Shown here: piece after piece, positions 8,903-17,856 of the stretch
Position numbering within the stretch: position 1 is the first letter of the stretch
Layout of the letters: every line of letters begins with the position of its first letter
Assembly: GCF_000559085.1 (NCBI RefSeq)
Contig: NZ_JALN02000001.1
Coordinates: forward strand, 3,782,001 to 3,846,000
Length of the DNA: 64,000 nt
DNA from: Mycolicibacterium aromaticivorans JS19b1 = JCM 16368
GTDB lineage: Bacteria; Actinomycetota; Actinomycetes; Mycobacteriales; Mycobacteriaceae
Reading direction: 5' to 3'
Made by a program: the position numbers and the translations under genes
The notes under the pieces: generated by a model
Seen by the model: only the letters and a program-made list of their open reading frames with translations
What the model was told of the DNA's origin: nothing
Database searches by the model: none

Positions 8903-9730
8903 ATGGCACAGAAACCTGTCGCGAATGCGCTGACGCTCGAACTCGAGCCGGTTGTCGCTGACAATCTGGTTCGCTATCTGGCCACCGCCGACGAGTGGTA
9001 CGGCCATGACTACGTCCCGTTCGACCAGGGCGAGAACTTCGCCTTCCTGGGCGGCAAGGACTGGGAGCCCTCCCAGGTGACCTTGCCCTCGGACGTCGTC
9101 GACGCCTTGGAGATCCTGCTGATCACCAAGGACAACCTCGCGGGATATCACCGCGAGCTCGTCGAGCACTTCATCCTCGAGGACAAGTGGGGCCGCTGGC
9201 TGGGCCGGTGGACCGCCGAGGAGAACCTGCACGCCATCGCGCTGCGGAACTACCTCGTGGTCACCCGCAACTTCGACCCGACCGCCAACGAGGACGTCCG
9301 CGTCGCGCACGTCATGCGCGGCTACCGGGCCACCCAGTTCACCCAGATCGAGACCCTGGTCTTCATGGCGCTCTACGAGCGCGCACACGCCGTCTTCACC
9401 CGCAACCTCGAGGCCAAGATCGACGAGCCGGTACTCAAGGGACTCGTCGGGCGGATCGCGGCCGACGAAGAGCGCCACGAAGAGTTCTTCGCCAACCTGG
9501 TTGCGCATTGCCTGCAAACCCATCGCGACTCGACCATCAACTCGGTCGCCCGCCGTGCGGTCGGCTTCGGTCTGGTCGGCGGCGACATCTGGGAGTACCA
9601 GGACAAGCTGAACAACGTTGCCCGGGCCGGGATTTTCGACTTCGAAGCATCGCGCACGGTGGTCGCCGACCGCATCGCGGCCTGGGGCCTGAACGACGAG
9701 TCGGTGCTGAAGAAATTCGTTCGCTCATAA
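8903..9730 (+). CDS. desA2: Acyl-ACP desaturase DesA2
   Basis: 275 residues, soluble diiron desaturase family. DesA2 in mycobacteria is an essential protein linked to mycolic acid desaturation on acyl carrier protein. Iron ligand motifs are EENLH (residues 106-110) and DEERHEE (starting at residue 188); the N-terminal glutamate ligand precedes in the LVEHFILED helix. The start MAQKPVANALTLELEPVV at 8903 equals the N-terminus of Rv1094; a nearer upstream start eight codons earlier is rejected because it would include the -10 box. Neighbours glyA and phoH2 are conserved. Confidence 0.95.
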   Translation: MAQKPVANALTLELEPVVADNLVRYLATADEWYGHDYVPFDQGENFAFLGGKDWEPSQVTLPSDVVDALEILLITKDNLAGYHRELVEHFILEDKWGRWLGRWTAEENLHAIALRNYLVVTRNFDPTANEDVRVAHVMRGYRATQFTQIETLVFMALYERAHAVFTRNLEAKIDEPVLKGLVGRIAADEERHEEFFANLVAHCLQTHRDSTINSVARRAVGFGLVGGDIWEYQDKLNNVARAGIFDFEASRTVVADRIAAWGLNDESVLKKFVRS

Positions 9731-9771
9731 CACGCCCGCGCGCCTGATCGGCGAGCGCGCTGGGACCGGAG

Positions 9772-9777
9772 TAGCGT
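9772..9777 (+). promoter_or_regulatory. -10 box ahead of the small ORF preceding phoH2
   Basis: TAGCGT (TANNNT) ends 8 bases before ATG 9786, compatible with leaderless transcription of the small ORF and phoH2 together. Confidence 0.4.
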
Positions 9778-9785
9778 CACTTTCG

Positions 9786-9899
9786 ATGGCTAGCGACATG
9801 CTCTGCTGTCCGGGCGGTACCTATCGTTTCGACTACGACAGGACCGGTCCCGGTCCTGGTGCCGCAGTGTCCGCCGAGGGGTTCGCGGGGACCGCGTGA
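9786..9899 (+). CDS. Small 37-residue ORF upstream of phoH2, candidate PhoAT antitoxin
   Basis: Encodes [20 protein letters not shown] and then a Gly/Pro/Ala-rich end, stopping 16 bases before the phoH2 GTG. Mycobacterial phoH2 is reported to be preceded by a short antitoxin gene, phoAT, in the same operon; this ORF sits in that position. The start follows a -10 box at leaderless distance and no Shine-Dalgarno is close. I cannot check the sequence against known PhoAT, and the frame that would overlap phoH2 by GTGA lacks a usable start, so the assignment rests on position only. Confidence 0.4.
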   Translation: MASDMLCCPGGTYRFDYDRTGPGPGAAVSAEGFAGTA

Positions 9900-9915
9900 A
9901 CCTGAGGAGCGCCCA

Positions 9916-11235
9916 GTGACCGATTCGCAGTCGCCCGTTCGGACGTATGTGCTCGACACCTCAGTTCTGTTGTCCGACCCGTGGGCGTGCACCCGGTTCG
10001 CCGAACACGAAGTGGTGGTACCGCTCGTGGTCATCAGTGAACTGGAAGCCAAACGCCACCACCACGAGTTGGGTTGGTTCGCCCGGCAGGCGCTGCGGTT
10101 GTTCGACGATCTCCGTCTGGAACACGGTCGCTTGGATCAGCCGATACCCATTGGCACACAAGGCGGAACGCTCAACGTCGAACTCAACCACAGCGACCAA
10201 TCGGTCCTGCCGTCCGGCTTCCGCACCGAGAACAACGACACGCGGATCCTGACGGTCGCTGCCAACCTGGCTGCCGAGGGCAAGCGAGTCACGTTGGTCA
10301 GCAAGGACATTCCGCTGCGGGTCAAGGCAGGCGCGGTCGGTCTGCTGGCCGACGAATACCACGCCCAGGACGTGATCACCTCGGGCTGGACCGGGATGAC
10401 CGAACTCGATGTGGCCCCCGAGGATGTCGACACGATCTTCGCCGAGGGTGAGATCGATCTGGAGGAGGCACGTAATCTGCCGTGCCACACCGGTGTTCGT
10501 CTGCTCGGCGCCAACTCCAGTGCGCTGGGCCGGGTGAATGCTGACAAGAAGGTTCAGCTGGTGCGGGGTGATCGCGAAGTGTTCGGCCTCCGGGGAAGGT
10601 CCGCCGAACAACGCGTCGCCCTCGATCTGCTGCTCGACGAATCGGTGGGCATCGTCTCGCTGGGCGGCAAGGCAGGCACCGGCAAGTCGGCCCTGGCGCT
10701 GTGCGCGGGTCTGGAGGCCGTGCTGGAGCGCCGCACCCAGCGCAAGGTGGTCGTGTTCCGCCCGCTGTACGCCGTCGGCGGCCAGGACCTGGGCTACCTG
10801 CCGGGCAGCGAGAGCGACAAGATGGGCCCGTGGGCGCAGGCCGTCTTCGACACGCTCGAGGGCCTGGCGTCACCGGCGGTGCTGGAAGAGGTCCTCTCCC
10901 GCGGGATGCTCGAGGTGCTGCCCCTGACGCACATCCGCGGCCGTTCGCTGCACGACTCGTTCGTGATCGTCGACGAAGCGCAGTCGCTGGAGCGCAACGT
11001 GCTGCTGACCGTGCTGTCGCGGCTCGGCAGCGGGTCGCGGGTGGTGCTGACGCACGACGTCGCGCAGCGCGACAACCTTCGGGTCGGGCGTCACGACGGC
11101 GTGGCCGCGGTCATCGAGAAGCTCAAGGGCCACCCGCTGTTCGCCCACATCACGCTGATGCGCAGCGAACGTTCCCCGATCGCCGCGCTGGTCACCGAGA
11201 TGCTCGAGGAGATCAGCCCTGGTGCCCTGCCCTGA
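9916..11235 (+). CDS. phoH2: PhoH2: PIN-domain RNase fused to PhoH ATPase/helicase
   Basis: 439 residues. Residues 8-150 form a PIN nuclease domain with the acidic residues expected for metal binding (Asp14 in [12 protein letters not shown], Glu in VISELEAK, Asp in ENNDTRIL). The second half is a PhoH P-loop domain with Walker [10 protein letters not shown] near residue 250 and Walker B FVIVDEAQ near residue 349. Mycobacterial PhoH2 is a sequence-specific RNA unwinding and cutting protein described as the toxin of a type II-like system. The GTG at 9916 is preceded by GAGGAG; a longer frame upstream is a read-back of the small ORF region. Confidence 0.95.
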   Translation: MTDSQSPVRTYVLDTSVLLSDPWACTRFAEHEVVVPLVVISELEAKRHHHELGWFARQALRLFDDLRLEHGRLDQPIPIGTQGGTLNVELNHSDQSVLPSGFRTENNDTRILTVAANLAAEGKRVTLVSKDIPLRVKAGAVGLLADEYHAQDVITSGWTGMTELDVAPEDVDTIFAEGEIDLEEARNLPCHTGVRLLGANSSALGRVNADKKVQLVRGDREVFGLRGRSAEQRVALDLLLDESVGIVSLGGKAGTGKSALALCAGLEAVLERRTQRKVVVFRPLYAVGGQDLGYLPGSESDKMGPWAQAVFDTLEGLASPAVLEEVLSRGMLEVLPLTHIRGRSLHDSFVIVDEAQSLERNVLLTVLSRLGSGSRVVLTHDVAQRDNLRVGRHDGVAAVIEKLKGHPLFAHITLMRSERSPIAALVTEMLEEISPGALP

Positions 11236-11269
11236 CGGGCGGTGTCAGGGACCAGGCAGCTTGGCCCGG

Positions 11270-11275
11270 TAAAAT
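11270..11275 (+). promoter_or_regulatory. -10 box for the polysaccharide deacetylase gene
   Basis: TAAAAT is a strong TANNNT element ending 7 bases before GTG 11283. It contains the alternative ATG at 11274, which argues against that ATG being the start. Confidence 0.55.
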
Positions 11276-11282
11276 GAGCCGC

Positions 11283-12164
11283 GTGTCACGCCGCCCCGAC
11301 AGCCTGTCCTGGTCCTATCTGCGAACCGTCGTAGGTGTGGTGGCGGGCGTGGCCGTGGTCGTGATCGGGGGCTTCACCGGGCACGTCAAGGTGGCCAAGG
11401 CTGATTCCGTCGACTGTTCGGTGGTCAAGTGTGTGGCATTGACCTTCGACGACGGGCCGTCACCGTACACCGACCGGCTGCTGGGCATCCTCAACGACAA
11501 CGATGCCAAGGCCACCTTCTTCGAGATCGGCAACAAGGTGGCGGCCAACCCCGCCGGCGCGAAGCGCGTGGTGGACGCCGGTATGGAGTTGGGCAGCCAC
11601 ACCTGGGAACACCCGAACATGACGGCGATCCCTCCAGAGGATGTGCCTGCCCAGTTCAGCAAGGCCAACGATGCGATCAAGGCGGCCACCGGGCAGACCC
11701 CGGTGCTGTGGCGCCCGGCAGGCGGACTCACCAACGATGCGGTCAACAAGGTTGCTGCCCAGTACGGGCTCGCCGCGATCCTGTGGGACGTGATCCCGTT
11801 CGACTGGATGAACGACTCCAACACCGCCGCCACCCGATACATGCTGATGACCCAGATCAAGCCCAACTCGGTGGTGCTGATGCACGACGTCTACTCGTCC
11901 ACAGTGGACCTCGTGGAGCAGTTCATCCCGGTGCTGAAGGCCAACGGCTATCACCTGGTGACCGTGACCCAGATGCTGGGCCCGCGTGCGCCGGGCAGCG
12001 TCTACGGCAGCCGTGACAACGGCCCGCCGGCCAACGACCTCCAGGACATTCCCGCCAGCGACATCCCGACCCTGCCCGCCACGCCGTCCCCCAAACCGAT
12101 GCCGAACATTCCGATCACCGACATCCCGGGGGCCAATTCCGGCGGCCCCAACAACGGCGCATAG
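11283..12164 (+). CDS. Polysaccharide deacetylase, NodB domain, membrane anchored (Rv1096-like)
   Basis: 293 residues: a short basic N-terminus, one hydrophobic anchor (about residues 14-33), a NodB domain, and a Pro/Asn-rich tail ending in the GGPNNGA motif. NodB motifs are TFDDGP (54-59, metal-binding Asp), HTWEH (106-110, metal-binding His pair), LWRPAGG and LWDVIPFDW, and VVLMHD. Such enzymes remove N-acetyl groups from cell-wall glycans; Rv1096 is reported to act on peptidoglycan and affect lysozyme resistance. GTG 11283 is preferred to ATG 11274 because VSRRPDSLSW lines up with the N-terminus of Rv1096 and the ATG lies within a -10 box. Confidence 0.92.
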   Translation: MSRRPDSLSWSYLRTVVGVVAGVAVVVIGGFTGHVKVAKADSVDCSVVKCVALTFDDGPSPYTDRLLGILNDNDAKATFFEIGNKVAANPAGAKRVVDAGMELGSHTWEHPNMTAIPPEDVPAQFSKANDAIKAATGQTPVLWRPAGGLTNDAVNKVAAQYGLAAILWDVIPFDWMNDSNTAATRYMLMTQIKPNSVVLMHDVYSSTVDLVEQFIPVLKANGYHLVTVTQMLGPRAPGSVYGSRDNGPPANDLQDIPASDIPTLPATPSPKPMPNIPITDIPGANSGGPNNGA

Positions 12165-12177
12165 CCGGCCCGCGTAG

Positions 12178-13380
12178 GTGCACACCGCCACCTCGTTCGT
12201 CCTTACCCTGCTGGTCCTGGGTTATGCCGTGGTGTCGGGCTTGGTCGGCCGGTGGTACGTCGCCCCGGCGTTGATTTTCGTGGGGCTGGGAATGTTGTTC
12301 GGCCCCTTCGGTTTCAACCTTCTGCAAGCCGGCCCGGGTACCGAAGGCTTCACGATCCTGGCGCAACTCGCGCTTACCGTGATCCTGTTCAACCAGGCCG
12401 CCAAGCTGGATCCGGGCAAGGTGCTCCGGCGTGGCCACGTCACATTCCGGCTGCTGGTGATCGGGATACCGCTGACTCTGGTGCTGGGCACGCTGACCGC
12501 GGCGGCGTTGCTTCCGGTGTTGCCGTGGTGGGAGGCGGTGTGCCTGGCGGCGATCGTGGCGCCCACAGAAGTGGCGCTTATCGAAGCGCTGACCGAGGAC
12601 GGCCGGATTCCGGAGCGGGTGCGCAACGCGCTGTCGGTGGAAAGCGGGTTCTACGACGGCTTTGCGCTGGCGGTGTTGTTGGCCGCGCTCGCACTGGCTT
12701 CGGCCCAAACCGACGAACGCCCGCGGGACTGGACTTGGTTCGTCCTGCGCACCGAGGTGGTGTCGCTGGCGATCGGGGCGACCGTCGGACTGCTGGGCGC
12801 GGTGCTGATCGCGTGGTCGCGGCGGCGGGAGTGGATGAACGACACCTGGGCACAACTTGCCACCCTGGCCGTGGCACTGATCTGTTTCGAGTTCGGGGAG
12901 CGCGTGCACGCCAGCGGATTCGTCGCCGCCTTCACCGGCGGTCTGGCGTTCTCCGTCGTAGCGCGGCGCAGTAAAACCCAAGTTTCGAACCAGGTTTCCG
13001 ATGCGACAGCACAACTGCTGGAGCTGTTGGTGTTCGCGATGTTCGGCGCGTTCGCGGTGATCGACGCCTGGCAGCACACCAGCTGGCGAGTGGTGCTGTT
13101 CTGCATCGTGGCGCTGTTCGGGGTGCGCCTGACCGCGGTGCTGGTCGCTTTGATCCACACCGACTTACCCGCCTACAGCCGGGTGTTCATCGGCTGGTTC
13201 GGGCCTAGGGGGATCGGAACTGTGGTGCTGGGGCTGCTGGTGATCGAGCGCGGTGAGATCCAACATCCCGATGTGCTCACCCAAGCCGGTGTGATCGCGG
13301 TGACGCTGAGCCTGCTGATGCACAGCGTCACCGCGCCACTGGGGATTCGTCGCTTCGGCGCGGCGAAGGCCGAAAGCTAG
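12178..13380 (+). CDS. Cation:proton antiporter (CPA family, NhaP-like)
   Basis: 400 residues with about twelve hydrophobic segments from the first residues on. The core motifs of the Na+/H+ exchanger fold are present: [12 protein letters not shown] (position of the APTDP motif) and [17 protein letters not shown] (position of ESGxND, here ending Y-D-G). It would exchange Na+ or K+ for protons across the cytoplasmic membrane. The GTG at 12178 follows the deacetylase stop by 13 bases. The gene is an insertion relative to the M. tuberculosis order, where a different gene (Rv1097c) sits between Rv1096 and fum. Its TAG shares CTAG with the convergent fum stop. Confidence 0.88.
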   Translation: MHTATSFVLTLLVLGYAVVSGLVGRWYVAPALIFVGLGMLFGPFGFNLLQAGPGTEGFTILAQLALTVILFNQAAKLDPGKVLRRGHVTFRLLVIGIPLTLVLGTLTAAALLPVLPWWEAVCLAAIVAPTEVALIEALTEDGRIPERVRNALSVESGFYDGFALAVLLAALALASAQTDERPRDWTWFVLRTEVVSLAIGATVGLLGAVLIAWSRRREWMNDTWAQLATLAVALICFEFGERVHASGFVAAFTGGLAFSVVARRSKTQVSNQVSDATAQLLELLVFAMFGAFAVIDAWQHTSWRVVLFCIVALFGVRLTAVLVALIHTDLPAYSRVFIGWFGPRGIGTVVLGLLVIERGEIQHPDVLTQAGVIAVTLSLLMHSVTAPLGIRRFGAAKAES

Positions 13381-14789
13381 TCGCCGTCGCGGACCTTCGC
13401 CATCGCGAGCACGTCGAGGCGCTTGTCCAGTTCTTCCTCGGAGAGCTTGTCGCCGATCAGGCCGCGGTCGATGACCGTCTGCCGGATCGTCTTCTTCTCC
13501 TTCAGCGCCTGCTTGGCGACCTTCGCCGCCTCCTCGTAACCGATCGCCGAATTCAGCGGGGTCACGATCGACGGCGACGACTCGGCGAGCTCGCGCAGGT
13601 GTTCCTCGTTGGCGATCAGGCCGTCAATGCACTTGGTGGCGAACAACTTCGACACGTTGGACAGCAGCGTGAACGACTCCAGCAGGTTGCGCGCCATCAT
13701 CGGGATGTACACGTTCAGCTCGAACGCACCCGAGAGGCCGCCGACCGTGATGGCGGCGTCGTTGCCGATGACCTGCGCGGCCACCTGGGTGACCGCCTCG
13801 GGGATCACCGGGTTGACCTTCCCCGGCATGATCGAGCTGCCCGGCTGCAGGTCGGGGAGCTGGAGCTCGCCCAATCCGGTCAGCGGGCCCGAACCCATCC
13901 AGCGGATGTCGTTGGCGATCTTGGTGAACGACGCGGCGATGGTCTTCAGTGCGCCGGACGCCTCCACGAGTCCATCGCGGGCGGCCTGGGCCTCGAATGA
14001 GTCCTTCGCCGTGCGCAATTCGGCCAGACCGGTCTGTTCGACGAGCACGTCGACAACCTTGGCGCCGAAGCCGTCAGGGGCGTTGAGGCCGGTGCCGACC
14101 GCGGTGCCGCCGATGGCCAGCTCACCAAGTCGGGGAAGGGTGGCCTTCACGCGTTCGATGCCGGCCTCGACCTGGCGGGCATAGCCACCGAACTCCTGGC
14201 CGAGGGTCACCGGGACGGCGTCCATCAGGTGGGTGCGCCCGGACTTCACCACGGTGCGCCACTGGCGGGCCTTTCCGGCCAGCGACTCATGAAGCACCTC
14301 GAGCGCCGGAATCAGATGGCGCACAGCGGCTTCCGTTGCCGCGATATGGGTTGCGGTGGGGAAGGTGTCGTTGGAGCTCTGCGACATGTTCACGTCGTCG
14401 TTTGGGTGCACCGTCACGCCGTTGCGCTCACAGATCGAGGCGATCACCTCGTTGGCGTTCATGTTGGAGCTGGTGCCCGAACCGGTCTGGAACACGTCGA
14501 TGGGGAACTGGTCGTCGTGCAGCCCGTCGGCGATCTCACCGGCGGCGGCGATGATCGCGTCGGCCTTTTCCGCGGACAGCTTGCCCAGGTCCTTGTTCAC
14601 CTGTGCGCAAGCGGCTTTGAGCAAGCCCAGCGCGCGGATCTGGGTGCGCTCCAGGCCGCGGAAGGAGATCGGGAAGTTCTCGACGGCTCGCTGGGTCTGG
14701 GCGCGCCACAGGGCGTCTTTCGGTACCCGGACCTCGCCCATCGTGTCGTGCTCGATGCGGTATTCGCCCTCGACAGCACTGTCGGTCAT
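13377..14789 (-). CDS. fum: Fumarate hydratase class II
   Basis: 470 residues of the class II fumarase/aspartase superfamily, which hydrates fumarate to malate in the TCA cycle. The superfamily signature [12 protein letters not shown] is present, as are the [10 protein letters not shown] and [17 protein letters not shown] motifs that build the active site at the tetramer interface. The start is the ATG at 14789, preceded by AAGAAAGG at suitable distance; a TTG one codon upstream is not favoured. It lies 12 bases behind glpX on the same strand, the same operon arrangement as Rv1099c-Rv1098c. Confidence 0.97.
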   Translation of the reverse strand: MTDSAVEGEYRIEHDTMGEVRVPKDALWRAQTQRAVENFPISFRGLERTQIRALGLLKAACAQVNKDLGKLSAEKADAIIAAAGEIADGLHDDQFPIDVFQTGSGTSSNMNANEVIASICERNGVTVHPNDDVNMSQSSNDTFPTATHIAATEAAVRHLIPALEVLHESLAGKARQWRTVVKSGRTHLMDAVPVTLGQEFGGYARQVEAGIERVKATLPRLGELAIGGTAVGTGLNAPDGFGAKVVDVLVEQTGLAELRTAKDSFEAQAARDGLVEASGALKTIAASFTKIANDIRWMGSGPLTGLGELQLPDLQPGSSIMPGKVNPVIPEAVTQVAAQVIGNDAAITVGGLSGAFELNVYIPMMARNLLESFTLLSNVSKLFATKCIDGLIANEEHLRELAESSPSIVTPLNSAIGYEEAAKVAKQALKEKKTIRQTVIDRGLIGDKLSEEELDKRLDVLAMAKVRDGD

Positions 14790-14801
14790 CAAACGCCTTT
14801 C

Positions 14802-15833
14802 TTAGGGGAGTGGATATGCGGCGGTCTTGTCCCCGGTGAAATCCACCGCGGAGTATTCGTTGAGTTTGGAGAGCCGGTGGTAGGCGTCGATCATCCGGAC
14901 GGTCCCGGACTTCGACCGCATGACGATCGACTGGGTGGTGCAGCCGCCGCCGAAGTAGCGGACACCCTTGAGTAGGTCGCCGTCGGTGACGCCGGTGGCG
15001 CAGAAGAAGACGTTCTCCCCGGCGACCAGGTCGCGGGTCGTCAGTACCCGATCCAGATCGTGGCCACGGTCGAGGGCCTTCTGACGTTCCTCGTCGTCGG
15101 TGGGCGCCAGCTGGGCCTGGATCTCGCCGCCCATGCAGCGGATCGCGGCGGCGGTGATGATGCCCTCAGGCGTGCCGCCGATGCCGGCGAGCAGGTCCGT
15201 GCCGGACTCCGGCCGGCAGGCCGAGATGGCGCCGGCGACGTCGCCGTCGGAGATCAGCCGGATACGGGCGCCGGCGTCGCGGACCTCGGCCATCAACTTG
15301 GCGTGCCGCGGCCGGTCGAGGATGCAGACGGTGATGTCGGAGACCGAGGCCTTACGTACCTTGGCGATGCGCTGGATGTTGGCGGCGATCGGCGACGTGA
15401 TGTCGATGAAGTCGGCGACGTCAGGACCGCCGGCGATCTTGTTCATATAGAACACCGCAGACGGGTCGAACATAGCGCCGCGCTCAGCGACCGCGAGCAC
15501 CGAGATCGCGTTCGGCATGCCCTTGCTCATCAGGGTGGTGCCGTCCACCGGATCGACGGCGAAGTCGCAGTCCGGGCCGTCGCCGTTGCCGACCTCTTCG
15601 CCGTTGTAGAGCATCGGGGCGTTGTCCTTCTCGCCCTCACCGATGACCACGACGCCGCGCATCGACACCGAGTTGACCAGCTCACGCATGGCATCGACGG
15701 CCGCGCCGTCACCACCTTCTTTGTCGCCTCGGCCGACCCACCGGCCGGCGGCCATGGCGCCTGCTTCGGTTACCCGAACCAATTCGAGGGCGAGGTTGCG
15801 ATCGGGCGCTTCACGGCGGCGCGTGTCTGGCAT
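14802..15833 (-). CDS. glpX: Fructose-1,6-bisphosphatase class II (GlpX)
   Basis: 343 residues. Dephosphorylates fructose 1,6-bisphosphate in gluconeogenesis; GlpX is the principal mycobacterial FBPase. The lithium-sensitive phosphatase fold is marked by [19 protein letters not shown] (metal-binding Glu/Asp), [16 protein letters not shown] (Asp-Pro-x-Asp-Gly motif) and [17 protein letters not shown] 15833 gives a slightly shorter N-terminus than Rv1099c; further in-frame sequence upstream overlaps the divergent DUF4245 gene. First gene of a glpX-fum operon, 55 bases from the divergent start. Confidence 0.96.
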   Translation of the reverse strand: MPDTRRREAPDRNLALELVRVTEAGAMAAGRWVGRGDKEGGDGAAVDAMRELVNSVSMRGVVVIGEGEKDNAPMLYNGEEVGNGDGPDCDFAVDPVDGTTLMSKGMPNAISVLAVAERGAMFDPSAVFYMNKIAGGPDVADFIDITSPIAANIQRIAKVRKASVSDITVCILDRPRHAKLMAEVRDAGARIRLISDGDVAGAISACRPESGTDLLAGIGGTPEGIITAAAIRCMGGEIQAQLAPTDDEERQKALDRGHDLDRVLTTRDLVAGENVFFCATGVTDGDLLKGVRYFGGGCTTQSIVMRSKSGTVRMIDAYHRLSKLNEYSAVDFTGDKTAAYPLP

Positions 15834-15888
15834 GGCTGAGATTGTCCCAGAAGCCGGCCAGCCGTCCAGACCTGGGATACTGGCAGGC

Positions 15889-16527
15889 GTGAGTACCCCG
15901 TCCGAGACCGGCATACCGCCCCGGGAGCCCAAGCCCAGGCTGCTCCAGGACGGTCGCGACATGTTCTGGTCGCTGGCGCCCTTGATCGTGGCGTGCATCG
16001 CGCTGGCCGGGCTGGTGGGGATGTGTTCGGTGCGGCCCAGCAGCCCTCGCGATGGGACGCCACCGCCGTATGACGCTGCCGCCGCGCTGAAGGCCGACGC
16101 TGAAACGCTCGCCATCCCGATCCGGATGCCCCAGGTCCCGGCCGGCTGGCGGGCCAACTCCGGCGGCCGAGGTGGAATCGACGCCGGCCGCACCGACGCC
16201 ACCGGGCAGCACCAGCGCGCCGTCACCGCGACTGTCGGCTACCTCGCCGCGTCCAAGATGTATGTGAGCCTCACCCAGAGCAACGCCGACGAGCAGGCGC
16301 TGGTGGGCTCGATCCACCGGTCGATGTATCCCACCGGCGCCCAAGACGTCGACGGCGTGAAGTGGATCGTCTACGAAGGCGGCGAGGGCACCGAACCGGT
16401 GTGGACCACCCGCCTCGACAGCCAGGCCGGCCCCGCCCAAGTCGCCATAACCGGGGCCGGGAGCAGCGACGACTTCCGTACGCTGGCCGTTGCCACGCAG
16501 ACGCAGAAGCCCCTGCCGCCTGGCTGA
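15889..16527 (+). CDS. DUF4245 membrane-anchored protein (Rv1100-like)
   Basis: 212 residues with a proline-rich cytosolic N-terminus, one membrane segment near residues 30-48 (the [17 protein letters not shown] stretch) and an extracytoplasmic domain. The domain contains the [10 protein letters not shown] and [17 protein letters not shown] motifs typical of DUF4245, an actinobacterial family without known function. GTG 15889 was selected since the first codons [24 protein letters not shown] match the family and GATACT lies 7 bases upstream as a plausible -10. Divergent from glpX. Confidence 0.85.
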   Translation: MSTPSETGIPPREPKPRLLQDGRDMFWSLAPLIVACIALAGLVGMCSVRPSSPRDGTPPPYDAAAALKADAETLAIPIRMPQVPAGWRANSGGRGGIDAGRTDATGQHQRAVTATVGYLAASKMYVSLTQSNADEQALVGSIHRSMYPTGAQDVDGVKWIVYEGGEGTEPVWTTRLDSQAGPAQVAITGAGSSDDFRTLAVATQTQKPLPPG

Positions 16528-16540
16528 AGAGGAGACGTCA

Positions 16541-17338
16541 ATGCCTGGACCTGAAGCCGACCTGACCGGATGGGTCGCAGAGCCGTTCTCCGCGGCCGGT
16601 TTCACCCACGACGTCTATCGCAAGGGCTCGGGTCCGGGTGTGGTGCTGATCCCGGAGATGCCGGGTGTGCATCCCGGTGTGCTGGGGTTGGGAAATTACT
16701 TGGTGGACAACGGGTTCACCGTGGCGATTCCGTCGTTGTATGGCACGCCAGGCGCGGCGGCGCAGCGTCCGGGGATGGTCGTGGATCTGGCACGCGGGTG
16801 CGTGGCCAAGGAGTTCGCGGCTTTCGCGACCAACAAGGAGCGACCGGTGTCGCACTACTTGCGGGCGCTGGCGCGGGACTTGAAGGAGAAGACGGGCAGT
16901 AAGGGCGTCGGGGTGATCGGGCAGTGTTTCTCCGGAGGTTTCGCGCTGGCGGCCGCGGTCGACGACAGCGTGCTGGCTCCGGTGCTCAGCCAGCCGTCGG
17001 TGCCGATCGCTTTGACCCCGAAGCAGAAGCGCGACCCCGGACTGTCCGAGGGGGAGCTGAAGGTCATCGAGAAGCGGGTCGCCGAAGACGGGTTGTGCGC
17101 ATTGGCGCTGCGGTTCAGCGGCGATCCGATGTCGCCGGCCGAGCGGTTCGCGACGCTCAAGGACCGGCTCGGAGATGCCTTTGAGGTCATCGAGCTGGAT
17201 TCGTCGCCGGGCAACGCCCATGGGTTCGGCCGGCTGGCTCATTCGGTGCTGACCCTTGAGGTGCGCGAGGTCGAGAACCAGCCTGCCTACGAGGCGCGTA
17301 AGCGGGTTGTCCAATTCCTCAGGGACCGGCTGACGTAG
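16541..17338 (+). CDS. Dienelactone hydrolase family protein
   Basis: 265 residues, alpha/beta hydrolase. The nucleophile elbow GVIGQCFSGG carries Cys rather than Ser, which is the mark of dienelactone hydrolases; the catalytic His is likely in NAHGFGRLAH near residue 227. Members open enol-lactones in aromatic degradation or act on related carboxyl esters; the substrate is unknown here. A strong AGAGGAGA ribosome site precedes ATG 16541. It follows DUF4245 by 13 bases and converges on the split-barrel gene with the two stop codons touching. Confidence 0.88.
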   Translation: MPGPEADLTGWVAEPFSAAGFTHDVYRKGSGPGVVLIPEMPGVHPGVLGLGNYLVDNGFTVAIPSLYGTPGAAAQRPGMVVDLARGCVAKEFAAFATNKERPVSHYLRALARDLKEKTGSKGVGVIGQCFSGGFALAAAVDDSVLAPVLSQPSVPIALTPKQKRDPGLSEGELKVIEKRVAEDGLCALALRFSGDPMSPAERFATLKDRLGDAFEVIELDSSPGNAHGFGRLAHSVLTLEVREVENQPAYEARKRVVQFLRDRLT

Positions 17339-17794
17339 CTACTCGCGCTCGACGGCTCTCAGTCCGTTGGTGGGCGTCCACCACTCGATGACGAGCAGTG
17401 TGGCGGAGTCGTCGAGGTGGGTGAGTACGACCTCGGTGATGTCGGCGCGGAAGAGGTCGCCGTCGGGCCCGTCGGGGATCGAGCCGGAGTGGACGGCCCG
17501 CCCCGCGATCTTCGCCTCGCCGGGCCACTCTGCTTCGTTGCCTTCGACCGGATCGACCGTCGCGGTGTGCAACGCGAATCGGGGATCGCGGTGTAGGTCA
17601 GAACCCTTGCGTGCATTGGGCATCGAGCCGAACGTGAGCTCGCCGTCGGTAAAGGCGGTTTCGATGCCGGAGATTCGCGGTGACCCGTCGGCGCGCAGCG
17701 TCGCAATGGTTTTGTGCTTGTGCGCGTCGAACAGTGACTGCACTCGCCGGGCGAACTCGGGAGCGGCCGCTTGGACATCCCGCCACGTCGTCAT
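17339..17794 (-). CDS. Pyridoxamine 5'-phosphate oxidase-like flavin/F420-binding protein
   Basis: 151 residues of the split beta-barrel fold. The pattern KHKTIATLRADGSPRISGIETAF followed by GELTFGSMPNARKGSDLHRDPRFALHT is characteristic of actinobacterial PPOX-class proteins that bind FMN or F420. Mycobacterial members reduce or bind diverse cofactors such as biliverdin or quinones; which one this binds cannot be read from sequence. ATG 17794 is chosen; a GTG 13 codons upstream (17833) is possible. It is divergent from the DUF222-HNH gene, 62 bases apart. Confidence 0.85.
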   Translation of the reverse strand: MTTWRDVQAAAPEFARRVQSLFDAHKHKTIATLRADGSPRISGIETAFTDGELTFGSMPNARKGSDLHRDPRFALHTATVDPVEGNEAEWPGEAKIAGRAVHSGSIPDGPDGDLFRADITEVVLTHLDDSATLLVIEWWTPTNGLRAVERE

Positions 17795-17856
17795 GAGGTC
17801 AATGCTGTCACTGGGTTCGTCGGAACGTGTCACACCCCGATGGCAATATCGAACGC

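Noticed and set aside
11274..11282. ATG at 11274 as start of the polysaccharide deacetylase
   Set aside because: It lies inside the TAAAAT -10 box and the following GTG at 11283 matches the N-terminus of the M. tuberculosis homologue.
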